From NCBI RefSeq assembly GCF_902703175.1, contig NZ_CACRYJ010000014.1:62001-126000 (forward strand): a stretch of DNA of 64,000 bases, in the 5' to 3' direction. The stretch comes from Occultella aeris (lineage in GTDB: Bacteria; Actinomycetota; Actinomycetes; Actinomycetales; Beutenbergiaceae). A program made the position numbers and the translations under genes. Below, one piece after another: positions 18,695 through 27,463 of the stretch. How positions within the stretch are numbered: the first letter of the stretch is position 1; each line of letters begins with the position of its first letter. The notes under the pieces were generated by a model. That model had not been told where the DNA came from. It did no database searches and worked only from the letters and a program-made list of their open reading frames with translations.

Positions 18695-20475
18695 GGGCGG
18701 GCCGCCAGGTCCTCGCGTGCGGTCGCGGCGGCGTAGTACCCGTCTCGGGCGAGCAGATCCGCCGGCGTTGCCACCTCGAGTGCCCGGCCCTCGGCGAGCA
18801 CCAGGACCAGGTCCGCTTCCGCGGTCGTGGCGAGCCGGTGGGCGATGATGACGAGAGTGCGCCGGCCGCGCAGGTCCTGCAGGCTCCGGGTCACGAGCGC
18901 CTCCGTCCGTCGGTCCAGGTCCGCGGTGGGCTCGTCCAGGACGAGCACGGGCACGTCGGCCAGGAGTGCGCGGGCCAGCCCGACCCGGCGGACCTGGCCA
19001 CCGGACAGTCCCGGTCCGGCCTCGCCGATCCGGTGGGCCAGTCCTCCCTCGAGCGCGGCCACCTCGGCGTCGAGATGGGCGACGGCCAGTGCGTGCCACA
19101 GGTCGTCGTCGCCTGCGTCCGGTCGGGCCAGGCGCAGGTTCTGCGCGATCGTGCCGGTGAACAGGAACGGCTGCTGCGGAACGGTCCGCACCTGGGCGCG
19201 CAGTTGGGCGGTGTCCGCCGGCGTGCCGTCGAGGTCGATGCCGCCGACGGTGGCGGGCAGCAGTCCTTGCAACACCATCGCAAGCGTGGTCTTGCCGGCA
19301 CCCGTCGACCCCACCACGGCGAGCACGCCACCGGCTGGCACGGCCGCGTCCAGCCCACGCAGCACGGGCGTGCCGGCACGGTCGGCGCCGAGTCCGCGCA
19401 GGGTCAACGAGACCCCGGACCGCGCGGCTGCCGGGACGGCGCCGTCCTGCTCGTCGCCGGCCTGGCTCGGGCCGGCGCGGCCCAACAGGTCCTCGAGGTC
19501 ACGCTGGGCGGCCCGTCCGCCCATGCCGATGTAGAACGAGCGACCCATCAGGTCGATCGGTTCGTGGAGCAGCAACGCCAGCCCGAACGTGGCCAGCACA
19601 TCGCCGAGGCCTAGGGACCCGGCGGCGAACCCGGCCAGCGCCAGGCCGAGCGCCGCAGTGATCATGACCAGGGAGAACAGTGCGTCGTTGACTCCGATCA
19701 TGAGCTGGCTACGGCGCAGCATCGCGCCGATCTCGCGCTCCAGGCGCGCCGAGGCACCGGCGAGTTCGTCGCGCCCCCGCCCCGTGGCTCCCATCAGTCG
19801 TAGCGTGCCGAGCGCCCGCAGCATCTCGTGGAACCTGCCTGCCACCGCCGCGGCGGTGCGGCGGTAGCGGGCGTTCGGACGCCGGAACCGCCGCATGAAG
19901 AACGCCACCACGACCGGCACGAGCGCGACGAGCGTCCCCAGGATGAGCGCGATCCGGAGGTCCACCGCCACCGCGATCACCACCAGTACGCCGATCGGCG
20001 CGGTGAAGGACGCGAGCGTCGGTGGCAGGAACGACGCCCGGTACCCAGCCACCCGTTCCACTGCGTCGGTCAGGCGGGACACCCCAGCGCCCGTGGCCGG
20101 GCGGCCCGGCCCGGCCCCGCCGGTCGGCGCCACCGGCTCCACGCCGTCAGCCGGGGTCGCACGAAGCACCGCCCGCACCGCCCGGCCCCGCCAGGCGACC
20201 TCCTGCTCGCCCTGGATGATCGGCGGCTGCGCGGCCGCCAGAGCCGCACACGCCGCTGCCATCGCGGCCAGACCCAGCGCGAGGACGAGGAGGCCGAGCA
20301 CCTGGGGCGGGGCGGCGCCGTCGGGCATCGTCGCGCGACTACCGACGATCGCGTCCAGCACCGCACCCAGGGTGAGCGCGAGACCGGCGAGGAACCCGGT
20401 GCGTGCCCACGTGAGTGCCACCGTCCACCAACCGCGGGCGTCGAGGTCGCGGAGCAGACTCCCCAGCAAGGACAC
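18691..20475 (-). CDS. ABC half-transporter, CydD/IrtA-like, first of a pair
   Basis: This 594-residue fused permease-ATPase begins with GTG only 6 bases after the stop of the binding-protein gene. It has six predicted membrane segments (about 20-330), Walker A GSTGAGKTT (about 388), signature LSGGQVRRVG (about 488) and Walker B VLVLDEPTADLD (about 508). The signature residues of this subunit and its partner are both intact, so neither NBD is obviously degenerate. The operon position after FecCD, ATPase and binding protein suggests that both transporters serve the same iron, siderophore or heme pathway. The transport direction cannot be told from sequence. Confidence 0.85.
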   Translation of the reverse strand: MSLLGSLLRDLDARGWWTVALTWARTGFLAGLALTLGAVLDAIVGSRATMPDGAAPPQVLGLLVLALGLAAMAAACAALAAAQPPIIQGEQEVAWRGRAVRAVLRATPADGVEPVAPTGGAGPGRPATGAGVSRLTDAVERVAGYRASFLPPTLASFTAPIGVLVVIAVAVDLRIALILGTLVALVPVVVAFFMRRFRRPNARYRRTAAAVAGRFHEMLRALGTLRLMGATGRGRDELAGASARLEREIGAMLRRSQLMIGVNDALFSLVMITAALGLALAGFAAGSLGLGDVLATFGLALLLHEPIDLMGRSFYIGMGGRAAQRDLEDLLGRAGPSQAGDEQDGAVPAAARSGVSLTLRGLGADRAGTPVLRGLDAAVPAGGVLAVVGSTGAGKTTLAMVLQGLLPATVGGIDLDGTPADTAQLRAQVRTVPQQPFLFTGTIAQNLRLARPDAGDDDLWHALAVAHLDAEVAALEGGLAHRIGEAGPGLSGGQVRRVGLARALLADVPVLVLDEPTADLDRRTEALVTRSLQDLRGRRTLVIIAHRLATTAEADLVLVLAEGRALEVATPADLLARDGYYAAATAREDLAARP

Positions 20476-20481
20476 CGCCGG

Positions 20482-21510
20482 TCAGTTCCCGGTCAGGGCG
20501 GGCTGGAGGATCCCGGCGAGCGTGCGCAGGCCGTCGGCCATCCGGATCCCGGCGCTCCCGGAGATCTCGCTGGAGGGCACCAGGTGGACCTGGCCTTCGG
20601 CGATCGCCGGGACGCCCGCGAGCGCGTCGGCCTCGAGGATCGCGGTGAACGGGTCGAGCCCGGCGCCGCGGAAGTCCTCGACGAGGATCACGTCCGGTGC
20701 GGTGGCGAGGATCATCTCGGCATCCGCGGGCACCGTACCGTGCCAGCCCTGCTCGGCCGCGATCGGGTCGCCGCCGGCGAGCTCGGCGAGCGTGGTCGGC
20801 GTGGAGCCGACGCCGGTGATGAGCACCTGGTCCCCGCGCGCCATCAGGGCGAGCACCCGGGGGCGTTCGGTCGTGCCGGCGACGGCGTCGGTCACCTCGG
20901 CGACCTCTGCCTCGAACGCGGATGCGGCCGTCTCGGCGGCCTCATCGGCACCGACGGCGGTCCCGATGGTGCGCAGCGACGCGGCGACGGCGTCCGGGCT
21001 GGCGAAGTCCGCCGCGGTGAACACCAGAGCCGGCACCCCGGAACCGGCAAGCAGGCCGGCGGCATCCTCCTCGCCGTCGTGTCGCCCGGTCATGAGCACC
21101 AGGTCGGGCTCGAGGGTGAGGATCTGTTCAGGGTCGGGGGTGGTGCCCGGCGGCAGCACGGTCTCGACCAGCTCGGCCTCGGCGATCTGGTTGCCCGCTC
21201 CCTCGGTCACCGAGCCGGAGGCCACGGCGGCGACGCGCTCGTGCCCCACCAACTGCAGCACGAGGTCCCCGGTCTCGGTGGACAGGGCCACGATCCGCTG
21301 CGGCTCGGCCGCGATCGACACGTCCGCCCCGCCGACGGTCACGGTGCGTGGCCAGACGGCGTCGGCATCGGCCGGAGCGTCGGCCAGCGGCGCGCCGGTG
21401 GTCGGGTCCAGGTCGACGTCCGGCTCAGTGCCGGCGGCGCAGGAGGCGAGCAGGAGTCCCGCTGCGAGCGAGGCGGCGAGGGTGGCGACGCGGATACGGC
21501 GATGGGTCAT
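20482..21510 (-). CDS. Periplasmic-binding lipoprotein, FecB/heme-type
   Basis: This 342-residue lipoprotein has a signal peptide and a lipobox ending in LLASC with the lipidated Cys at residue 24. The mature part is the helical-backbone class III binding protein (PeripBP_2): QRIVALSTETGDLVLQL, then PDPEQILTLEPDLVLMTG and an ATAPDVILVEDFRG strand before the C-terminal lobe. This class binds ferric siderophores, heme or cobalamin. The adjacent FecCD permease and ATPase complete the importer. The missing riboswitch and cobalamin genes argue for iron or heme rather than B12. The exact ligand is not determined. Confidence 0.88.
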   Translation of the reverse strand: MTHRRIRVATLAASLAAGLLLASCAAGTEPDVDLDPTTGAPLADAPADADAVWPRTVTVGGADVSIAAEPQRIVALSTETGDLVLQLVGHERVAAVASGSVTEGAGNQIAEAELVETVLPPGTTPDPEQILTLEPDLVLMTGRHDGEEDAAGLLAGSGVPALVFTAADFASPDAVAASLRTIGTAVGADEAAETAASAFEAEVAEVTDAVAGTTERPRVLALMARGDQVLITGVGSTPTTLAELAGGDPIAAEQGWHGTVPADAEMILATAPDVILVEDFRGAGLDPFTAILEADALAGVPAIAEGQVHLVPSSEISGSAGIRMADGLRTLAGILQPALTGN

Positions 21511-21534
21511 CAGGAACTCTCTCTGTGCTGGCTG

Positions 21535-21576
21535 TGCTGTGTTGGTTGGTGGCTGTGCTGGGTCGGTTGGTGGCTG
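21535..21576 (+). repeat. Two tandem 21-base repeats between ATPase and binding-protein genes
   Basis: Two head-to-tail units (21535-21555 and 21556-21576) share TGCTG...GGTTGGTGGCTG and differ at only a few positions. They fill most of the 84-base gap ahead of the binding-protein start. In the operon direction the RNA would be C/A-rich and unstructured. This could tune expression of the binding protein relative to the ATPase, or be a slippage product. Confidence 0.6.
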
Positions 21577-21594
21577 CTGGCTGCAGTGCCCCGG

Positions 21595-22380
21595 TCAGGC
21601 CGCCGGGCCGAGTGCACTGACCCTCGGGGTACCGGTCGCCGGGTCGGTGTCGATCACGGCGCGGACGCCGTAGACCTCGGTCATCAGGTCGGGGGTGAGG
21701 ACCTCCGCGGGTGACCCGGAGGCGCGCACCCGCCCGGCGTGCAGCACGGTGATGGTGTCGGCGCACCGAGCGGCGAGGTTGAGGTCGTGCAGCACCGCGA
21801 CCACGGCCGAGCCGTCGCCGGCCAGATCCCGGAGCAGGTTCAGGACCTGGAGCTGATAGGCGACATCGAGGGCGGAGACCGGCTCGTCGAGCAGGTAGGC
21901 GCCGGGTGCCTGGGCGAGCTGCTTGGCGATCAGTACCAGTTGGCGCTGCCCACCGGAGAGGGTGGGCGCGCTGCGGTGGGCGAGGTCGGCGACGCCGGCC
22001 CGGTCCAACGCACGCGTCACCGCGTCGGCATCGAGTGGGCCGGGCGCGCGCCAGCGCTGCAGGTGCGCGTACCGGCCCATCGCCACCACGTCCCTGACCG
22101 TGAAGTCCTGGTCGACGCCGGTGTCCTGCGGGAGGAAACCGACCAGCTGCGCGCGGCGGCGGGCGCCCAGACCGGCGAGCGGGGTGCCGTTAGAGGTGAC
22201 CGATCCGCCGTCGGGCGTGATCAACTGCGCGAGAACGCGCAGCAGCGTGGACTTGCCCGCCCCGTTCGGGCCGATAAGGGCGTGCACCCGACCCGGTTCC
22301 ACATCCAGGTCCACGCCGTGCAGGATCGGCGAACCGCCGAGCCGGACGGCGATCCCGCGGGCCGTCAGGCTGCCCGTCAT
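21595..22380 (-). CDS. ABC transporter ATPase, FecE/HmuV-like
   Basis: This 261-residue ATPase of the iron-chelate importer class has Walker A GPNGAGKST (residues 37-45), Q-loop GFLPQDT, signature LSGGQRQLV (141-149), Walker B YLLDEPVSALD (162-172) and the H-loop LHDLNLA. Its ATG at 22380 overlaps the permease stop by 4 bases (ATGA at 22377-22380), which overrides the longer open frame. It would energise the FecCD permease encoded just upstream. Confidence 0.93.
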   Translation of the reverse strand: MTGSLTARGIAVRLGGSPILHGVDLDVEPGRVHALIGPNGAGKSTLLRVLAQLITPDGGSVTSNGTPLAGLGARRRAQLVGFLPQDTGVDQDFTVRDVVAMGRYAHLQRWRAPGPLDADAVTRALDRAGVADLAHRSAPTLSGGQRQLVLIAKQLAQAPGAYLLDEPVSALDVAYQLQVLNLLRDLAGDGSAVVAVLHDLNLAARCADTITVLHAGRVRASGSPAEVLTPDLMTEVYGVRAVIDTDPATGTPRVSALGPAA

Positions 22381-23543
22381 CGGGGCACCGCCGCGGACCG
22401 CCGCATCACGAGCGCGAGGAGCACCGGCGCCCCGATGACGGCGGTGACCACGCCGGTCTGCAGGACCACCGGACTGAACAGCAGCCGGGCACCGAGGTCG
22501 GCCAGAGCGAGGAACACCGCTCCCACGGCGATCGAGACCGGCAGCAGCCGGCGGTGGTCGGGCCCGATCACCAGGCGCACCAGGTGCGGCACCACGAGCC
22601 CGACGAACGAGATCACGCCGGTGACACTCACGCAGGCGGCGGTGATCAGGGCCGCGATGCCCAGCCCGACGTGCCTCACCATGGTCGTGTTCACCCCGGT
22701 CGCAGCTGCGGCCTCCTCGGAGAGGACCATGAGGTTGAGCTCGCGGGTCAGGCAGAGCAGGGCGGCCAGGCCGAGCAGCACTGGGACCACGATGAGCAGC
22801 ACGTCCGCCCAGGTCGCAGCGGTGAGGTCCCCGTTGAGCCAGAACGTGGCGCGCTGGACGTCCTCGGCGTCGGGGGCGTTCGCGATCGCGGCGGCGATTA
22901 CGGCGCCGAGGAGGGCGTTCAGCGCGATGCCGACCAGGAGCAGGGTGCCGGCCGAACCTGGGCGGGTGATCCCGGCGACACCCTGCACCACGGCGACGGC
23001 CGCCAGTGCCCCGGCGAACGCGCCGACCGGCAACGCCCACGGGGTGGCCTGCGCGACGCCGGTGACGATCAGCAGCACCGCCGCGCATGCCGCCCCCGAG
23101 GACACGCCGGTGATGCCGGGCTCGGCGAGCGGGTTGCGGAACACAGCCTGCATCACGGCCCCGGCGCACGCGAGCGCGGCACCGGTCAGGGCCGCCAGCA
23201 GCACCCGGGGCAGCCGGATCGTGGCAACCAGGCTGGCGTGCACGGGTTCGGCCACGGGTAGGCCGAGACCGATCGCGTCGAAGGCGGGGCGCGCGGGCTC
23301 GAGCAGGACGAGCAGCACGGTGCCCGGCGACGTCGCGACCGGCCCGAGCGACGCCGCGACCAGGACCGTGAGCAGGACCAGCCCCGCGAGGCCGGCCACC
23401 ACCGCGACCCGCGGCACGCGGCGCGGGGCCGCGATGCCGGCTGCTGGCCGCGCGGAAGCGGTGTCCGGGTGTGCGGCCTTGACGGAAGTTGGTCCAGCCG
23501 CAGTCGCGGCTGGGTGTTGGAGAAGTCGGGACACGACCGACAC
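22377..23543 (-). CDS. FecCD-family iron-chelate/heme permease
   Basis: The protein of up to 388 residues has about ten hydrophobic segments and the FecCD hallmarks: RLPRVLLAALTGAALACAG, then VFRNPLAEPGITGVSSGAA and GVISFVGLVVPHLVRL near the C terminus. It is the membrane channel of the importer and the first gene of the operon. The GTG at 23543 is the longest sensible start. However, a -10-like TAGGGT overlaps it, so the GTG three codons later (23534), 7 bases from that hexamer, may be the real, leaderless start. A homodimer is expected. Confidence 0.9.
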   Translation of the reverse strand: MSVVSRLLQHPAATAAGPTSVKAAHPDTASARPAAGIAAPRRVPRVAVVAGLAGLVLLTVLVAASLGPVATSPGTVLLVLLEPARPAFDAIGLGLPVAEPVHASLVATIRLPRVLLAALTGAALACAGAVMQAVFRNPLAEPGITGVSSGAACAAVLLIVTGVAQATPWALPVGAFAGALAAVAVVQGVAGITRPGSAGTLLLVGIALNALLGAVIAAAIANAPDAEDVQRATFWLNGDLTAATWADVLLIVVPVLLGLAALLCLTRELNLMVLSEEAAAATGVNTTMVRHVGLGIAALITAACVSVTGVISFVGLVVPHLVRLVIGPDHRRLLPVSIAVGAVFLALADLGARLLFSPVVLQTGVVTAVIGAPVLLALVMRRSAAVPR

Positions 23544-23547
23544 CCTA
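23542..23547 (-). promoter_or_regulatory. Candidate -10 hexamer of the iron-uptake operon
   Basis: On the minus strand TAGGGT lies exactly 7 bases before the GTG at 23534. The -35 is poor (TGCGAA-like at 17-base spacing). I see no DtxR/IdeR-type 19-base iron box nearby, so iron control is not visible here. Confidence 0.3.
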
Positions 23548-23589
23548 GTCGGTAATGAGACCCGTTCGCACTACGCTGCGGACGGCCAG

Positions 23590-24447
23590 TCAGCCGCCGA
23601 GCTGGAGCAGGACCGCCCCGGCGGCTGCGCATACGATCGCGACGACCTCCCGCCTCCAGAGATGTTCACCCAGCATGAACCGCGCAATGAGCACACCCCA
23701 GACCACGCTGGTCTCGCGGACGGCCGAGACCAGGGCGAGCGGGGCGTACGCCTGTGCCCAGACCACGATGCCGTAGGAGGTCACCGACATCAGACCGCCG
23801 AACAGACCCATCCGCACGTTGCCGCGGAGCCGCTCGCGCCGGCCCGGCCCCATCTGCCACGCCGACAGGCCGGCGAGGAGCGGCCCTAGCACCGCGAACA
23901 TCCAGCAGATGTAGGGAAGTGGCTCGGCCGTCATCCGCACGCCCACGCCGTCGAGCAGGCTGTAGGCGGCGATGACGAGTCCGGTGAGCAGCGCCAGCCC
24001 GAGGCCGGTGCCAGGCCGCGGCAACCCGCGCGAGAGCGCCAGCGTGGCAAGGGCGAACACCAACAGTGCCAGGCCCAGCCACGCCACGGTCGACAGGCGC
24101 TCGTGCAGGAACAGCACCGCGACGGCCGTCACCACGACCGGGGAGGTCCCGCGCGCGATCGGATAGAGCCGGCTCATCTGCCCGAGCGAGTACGCCCGGG
24201 TCAGCAGCACCATGTAGACGCACTGCAGCACCGCGGAGAACACCAGGAACGGCCAGCTCGCCGGATCGGGGAGCCCGAGTGTCGCGGTCGCGACCACCGC
24301 GCCGACCACGCCGCTGACGGCGATCGCCGAGCCGAAGAGGAAGGTCGCCACCCACCGGTCGCCGATCGACTTGGCGACGGCGTTCCACACCGCGTGCAGG
24401 GCCGCGGTCGCCAGCACCACCAGCAGGACCGTGCTGCTGTTCGTCAT
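23590..24447 (-). CDS. EamA/DMT-family transporter
   Basis: This 285-residue, very hydrophobic protein has about ten transmembrane helices in two EamA halves; the first half shows ALHAVWNAVAKS and ARGTSPVVVTAVAVLFLHER, and the second SAVRETSVVWGVLIARFMLGEH. These are the paired motifs of drug/metabolite exporters. The ATG at 24447 lies 19 bases after the stop of the phosphatase-family gene, so the two may be co-transcribed. The substrate is unknown; members export amino acids, nucleosides or drugs. Confidence 0.88.
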   Translation of the reverse strand: MTNSSTVLLVVLATAALHAVWNAVAKSIGDRWVATFLFGSAIAVSGVVGAVVATATLGLPDPASWPFLVFSAVLQCVYMVLLTRAYSLGQMSRLYPIARGTSPVVVTAVAVLFLHERLSTVAWLGLALLVFALATLALSRGLPRPGTGLGLALLTGLVIAAYSLLDGVGVRMTAEPLPYICWMFAVLGPLLAGLSAWQMGPGRRERLRGNVRMGLFGGLMSVTSYGIVVWAQAYAPLALVSAVRETSVVWGVLIARFMLGEHLWRREVVAIVCAAAGAVLLQLGG

Positions 24448-24466
24448 GAGAACATCGTCGGCGCCG

Positions 24467-25303
24467 TCACCGGGTCCCGAACGGCCGGCCGATGAATGCC
24501 GGCGAGGTGGGCGTGGCCCCGAGCACCGCCAACGTGTGGGCCGCGACGTCGGCGTGCTCCAAAGGGCGCGGGCCCGCCGTCGACAGCCCGGGACCGGAGG
24601 CCGCGATCCAGGCGGTGCGTTCGACCTCGGTGTCGCCGCCATGGCCGCCGTCGTCGACGTGGCCGTGGTCGGTGACGACGATGACGGTCCAGTCCTCGCC
24701 GGCACGGCCGGCGCAGGCGGCGAGTAGGCGGCCCAGGTGGAGGTCGGCCGCGGCGATGGCATCGCGATACTCCGGTCCGACCCCGCGCAGGTGCGCGACC
24801 TCGTCGGGCGCGCCCAGGTACGCGACCACCAGAGACCCGCCGTCGGCGGCGTGAGCCGTGAGGTGGGCGACGGCCTGGCCGGTCATCTCGGCGTCGACGG
24901 CGAGCCACGCCTCGCAGGTGTGCGCGGGCGGGCTGGCCGGCGACCAGCCGCCGTCGGCGAACAGTGGGCCGCCGGAGTCGTTCGTGACCAGCGGTGACCA
25001 GCCGGCGCCGACCCACGTGGCGACGTCGGGGCGCTGGCGGTGCACGAGGCTCACGACGTCGGGGGGTTCGGCGTAGCGGTTGCTGCTGAAGTCGTTGTCG
25101 ACCACGCCGTGGTCCGGGGTGAGGACACCGGTGAAGATGGTCGACCACCCCGGTCCGGAGATCGTCGGCCCGGCGTCGTTGACGCGCAGCGGCCGAAGGA
25201 ACCCGGCCGCTTCGAGCGCGTCCAGATGCGGGGTCGCGACCTCTCCGAGGGTGTCGTAGCGCACGCCGTCGATGCCCACGACGAGGACATGGTCTTCGGT
25301 CAT
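24467..25303 (-). CDS. Alkaline phosphatase superfamily phosphodiesterase/pyrophosphatase
   Basis: The 278-residue protein shows the nucleotide pyrophosphatase/phosphodiesterase metal site: VVGIDGVRYDTL near the N terminus (first Asp), GPTISGPGWSTIFTG (nucleophile region), LGAPDEVAH and VVTDHGHVDDGGHGG (metal-binding Asp/His), and a final DVAAHTLAVLG. It has no signal peptide, so it is probably cytoplasmic. It is likely to hydrolyse phosphodiester or phosphonate bonds of small molecules. The neighbouring exporter gives no clear substrate. Confidence 0.88.
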   Translation of the reverse strand: MTEDHVLVVGIDGVRYDTLGEVATPHLDALEAAGFLRPLRVNDAGPTISGPGWSTIFTGVLTPDHGVVDNDFSSNRYAEPPDVVSLVHRQRPDVATWVGAGWSPLVTNDSGGPLFADGGWSPASPPAHTCEAWLAVDAEMTGQAVAHLTAHAADGGSLVVAYLGAPDEVAHLRGVGPEYRDAIAAADLHLGRLLAACAGRAGEDWTVIVVTDHGHVDDGGHGGDTEVERTAWIAASGPGLSTAGPRPLEHADVAAHTLAVLGATPTSPAFIGRPFGTR

Positions 25304-25374
25304 GCGGCCAGCGTCCCAGAACCGATCGTCGGCCCGTGAGGCGGGTCCGCCCCCCGGACCGCTGGCCGGCGACC

Positions 25375-27339
25375 TCAGCCGGCGAAGGTGTATGCGATCC
25401 GCCCCGCGGTGCCGTGGGGTACTCGGAGCATGTGGGCCCGACGGCGGCCGTCGGCGAAGTAGGTCCGCTGCGTCGGGGTGAGGCTCACCTCGACGGCGGT
25501 GCCCCAGTCGATCACGAGGCTCACCTCGCCGCGGGTCAGGGTGGCCGACGTGGCGACGGCGGTGGCTGCGGTCCCGTACTCGGCGCGGGTCCCGTCCGAC
25601 CAGCGCAGGTCGTCCGACGCCATCAGAACGAGCGGGATCTGCTCGACGGCGTCCATCGTGGCGGTGATCTCGCGGACCAGGCCGTCGTCGGTGAGCAGGG
25701 CGGCGCCGCTGATGTTGCCGCCGGTGGTGGTCCAGGCGATGCCGAGGTCCCCGACGTCGGAGACGTCGGTGACGACGTGACCGTCTGCGACGGGGCCGTC
25801 ATAGAACGTCGGGGCGAGATTTGAGGCGCCATCGGTGCCACCGTTCGGGAGCACGCTCGCCCAGCACTCGGTGTTCGAGCTCTGACCGCCGTGCACGAAC
25901 ACGCCGCCCCGCGGGTGCCAGAGCAGCCCGAACCCGGCCCGGACCACCTCGTTCGGGCGGGTGCCGAAGAACGCCTGCACGTAGTGGCTCGGGCGGCGTA
26001 CGAACAGGTAGTACTGCTCCTGGGGATCGGTACGCAGCTCGGTGAACCGGCGGCGCCGCACCGGCGGCATCTGCGCGAGCGCGAGGTCCTTGGCGCGCCG
26101 GCTCGGGTAGTGCTCGCCGTAGCCGATGTTCGCCGGGATCCGCGGGTTGACGGCTCCCGGTACGAGTGCGGGCACCGGTTCGTCCGCCGCCGCCCAGTCG
26201 GCCCGGATCCGGTCCCGGTCCTGCGCCGTGGTGTAGAACGGCCGCAGCGCCGGCACCCGCTCGGAGAGCACCGAACCAAGGTCCCGCTGCTGGAAGTCGG
26301 TGGTGGCGTCGTCCAGGAAGTACATCGGCGTCCGGGCCGCACCGGACGCGAACGAGACCAGTCCGGAGCCGTCGGGCTCGGGCACGTTCGCGTAGCCGAG
26401 CCAGTCCGCGAGCCGGCGCACCAGGGGCAGCAGCACCGGATACCCGAGAGCCTCATGGATCTCGATGACCTCGCTGAGCGTCACGTTGAGGTTGTAGGCG
26501 ATGTCCATCCCACGTGGCTCGTAGAGGAATCCGGCGGGGCTCTGCCCGTGGTCGGCGAGGTAGGTGACCCGATCGCTCAGCAGTTCCGAGAGCCGCGGGT
26601 CCGGGTCGAGCGCGAGGGCCTTCGCCGAGCCGGCCAGCCCGGCCATCGGCTGGTTCACGAACTCCACCCGTTCCGGCTGCCAGATGCCGGTGTTGGCCGG
26701 GTCGAGGAACCAGGTCATCGCGGCATGCAGCGCCGCGGTGATCGAGGCCCGTCGCTGCGGGAGCAGGTCCGCGGACCGCAGGTGCTCGAGCGTCTTGCTC
26801 AGGTAGCCGAGGGCGAACGCCGTGGCCGCCCGGGAGCGTTCCTGCGGTTCGTACTCGGGCCAGGACCCGTCGTCGTGCTGGAGCCGCAGGTAGTAGTCCA
26901 GCGACGCGTCCAGGCGGGCCAGCAGCGCCGGATCCCCGCGGTAGGGGTTCCAGGTCCGCTCGGTGGTGACGAACCAGGCGAGCACGTAGACGAGCTCGCT
27001 GATGCGAGCGTTGAACGGCTCGGCCGGGCTGCGCCACCAGCCCCCGCGGATGAAGCCGCGCAGCTGCGTGTCGGAGTCGTCGACATCGTTGGCGATGTCC
27101 GCGAGCGTGACCAGGAACGTCGCGAAGCGCTGTTCGGCGGGCTCGAACGCACTCCGGTCGGGCCGGCCTGCCTCCAGTGGTGGCACCGGCGCGAGCGGTC
27201 CGACCGAGGACGGTGCGCCGTGGGCGGGCAACGCGAAGGGGATCCCTGCTAGCGCCGAGCCTGCGGCCGCACCGATCGTGGCGAGGCCGCCGAGCAGCAC
27301 GGCACGGCGTGGCGGGTGGGCGAGGGGAAAGGTCGACAT
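25375..27339 (-). CDS. Tat-exported alpha/alpha-toroid protein, probable polysaccharide-active enzyme
   Basis: This 654-residue protein begins with a Tat signal (HPPRRAVLLGG at about residues 8-18, then AGIPFALPAHGA). The ATG at 27339 follows GGAAGGAC by 5-7 bases. Residues of about 60-400 are a helical toroid with repeated aromatic motifs (SLDYYLRLQHDDGSW; LGYLSKTLEHL; MTWFLDPANTGIW), and the C-terminal third is beta-rich (YYLFVRRPSHYVQAFFG; GVFVHGGQSSNTECWA). This arrangement is that of toroid plus beta-sheet lyases and hydrolases, but I cannot name a family. It is divergent from an IclR/FAD_oxidored/ABC operon and is probably its extracellular partner. Confidence 0.75.
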   Translation of the reverse strand: MSTFPLAHPPRRAVLLGGLATIGAAAGSALAGIPFALPAHGAPSSVGPLAPVPPLEAGRPDRSAFEPAEQRFATFLVTLADIANDVDDSDTQLRGFIRGGWWRSPAEPFNARISELVYVLAWFVTTERTWNPYRGDPALLARLDASLDYYLRLQHDDGSWPEYEPQERSRAATAFALGYLSKTLEHLRSADLLPQRRASITAALHAAMTWFLDPANTGIWQPERVEFVNQPMAGLAGSAKALALDPDPRLSELLSDRVTYLADHGQSPAGFLYEPRGMDIAYNLNVTLSEVIEIHEALGYPVLLPLVRRLADWLGYANVPEPDGSGLVSFASGAARTPMYFLDDATTDFQQRDLGSVLSERVPALRPFYTTAQDRDRIRADWAAADEPVPALVPGAVNPRIPANIGYGEHYPSRRAKDLALAQMPPVRRRRFTELRTDPQEQYYLFVRRPSHYVQAFFGTRPNEVVRAGFGLLWHPRGGVFVHGGQSSNTECWASVLPNGGTDGASNLAPTFYDGPVADGHVVTDVSDVGDLGIAWTTTGGNISGAALLTDDGLVREITATMDAVEQIPLVLMASDDLRWSDGTRAEYGTAATAVATSATLTRGEVSLVIDWGTAVEVSLTPTQRTYFADGRRRAHMLRVPHGTAGRIAYTFAG

Positions 27340-27391
27340 CGACTGTCCTTCCGGGAACGGCATGAATGGGAAATGCGTCGGCGCATCGGCG

Positions 27392-27421
27392 TTGACACGA
27401 TTCAAACGTAGCCGCTACCGT
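27392..27421 (+). promoter_or_regulatory. Promoter of the IclR operon
   Basis: TTGACA (27392-27397), 18 bases, then TACCGT (27416-27421) give a near-consensus housekeeping promoter reading toward the IclR gene. The predicted start is near 27428, with a leader of about 65 bases. A short palindrome GTAGCCGCTAC (27408-27418) sits inside the promoter. Confidence 0.5.
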
Positions 27422-27448
27422 CAGGATGCGCCACAGTGTCGCACATGC

Positions 27449-27463
27449 TTCGATAATGTCGAA
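27449..27463. promoter_or_regulatory. Palindromic operator candidate for the IclR regulator
   Basis: TTCGATAATGTCGAA is a perfect inverted repeat (5-base arms, 5-base spacer), about 20 bases downstream of the predicted start. A further TTCGA half-site occurs at 27473. Its position in the divergent gap suits control of the IclR operon and the Tat protein gene by the IclR protein. Binding is inferred. Confidence 0.45.

Noticed and set aside
16814-20475. CydDC cytochrome-bd assembly transporter
   Set aside because: Fold and order fit, but there is no cydAB and the genes are tied to an iron-type importer, so an iron/heme role is preferred.
19828-21714. Plus-strand open frames of about 600 codons in two frames
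   Set aside because: They lie antisense to the ABC transporter and binding-protein genes, whose motifs are clear; the composition is His/Arg/Gly shadow type.
20482-23543. Cobalamin importer (BtuFCD)
   Set aside because: The protein classes fit B12 too, but I find no cobalamin riboswitch-like leader and no cobalamin genes nearby.
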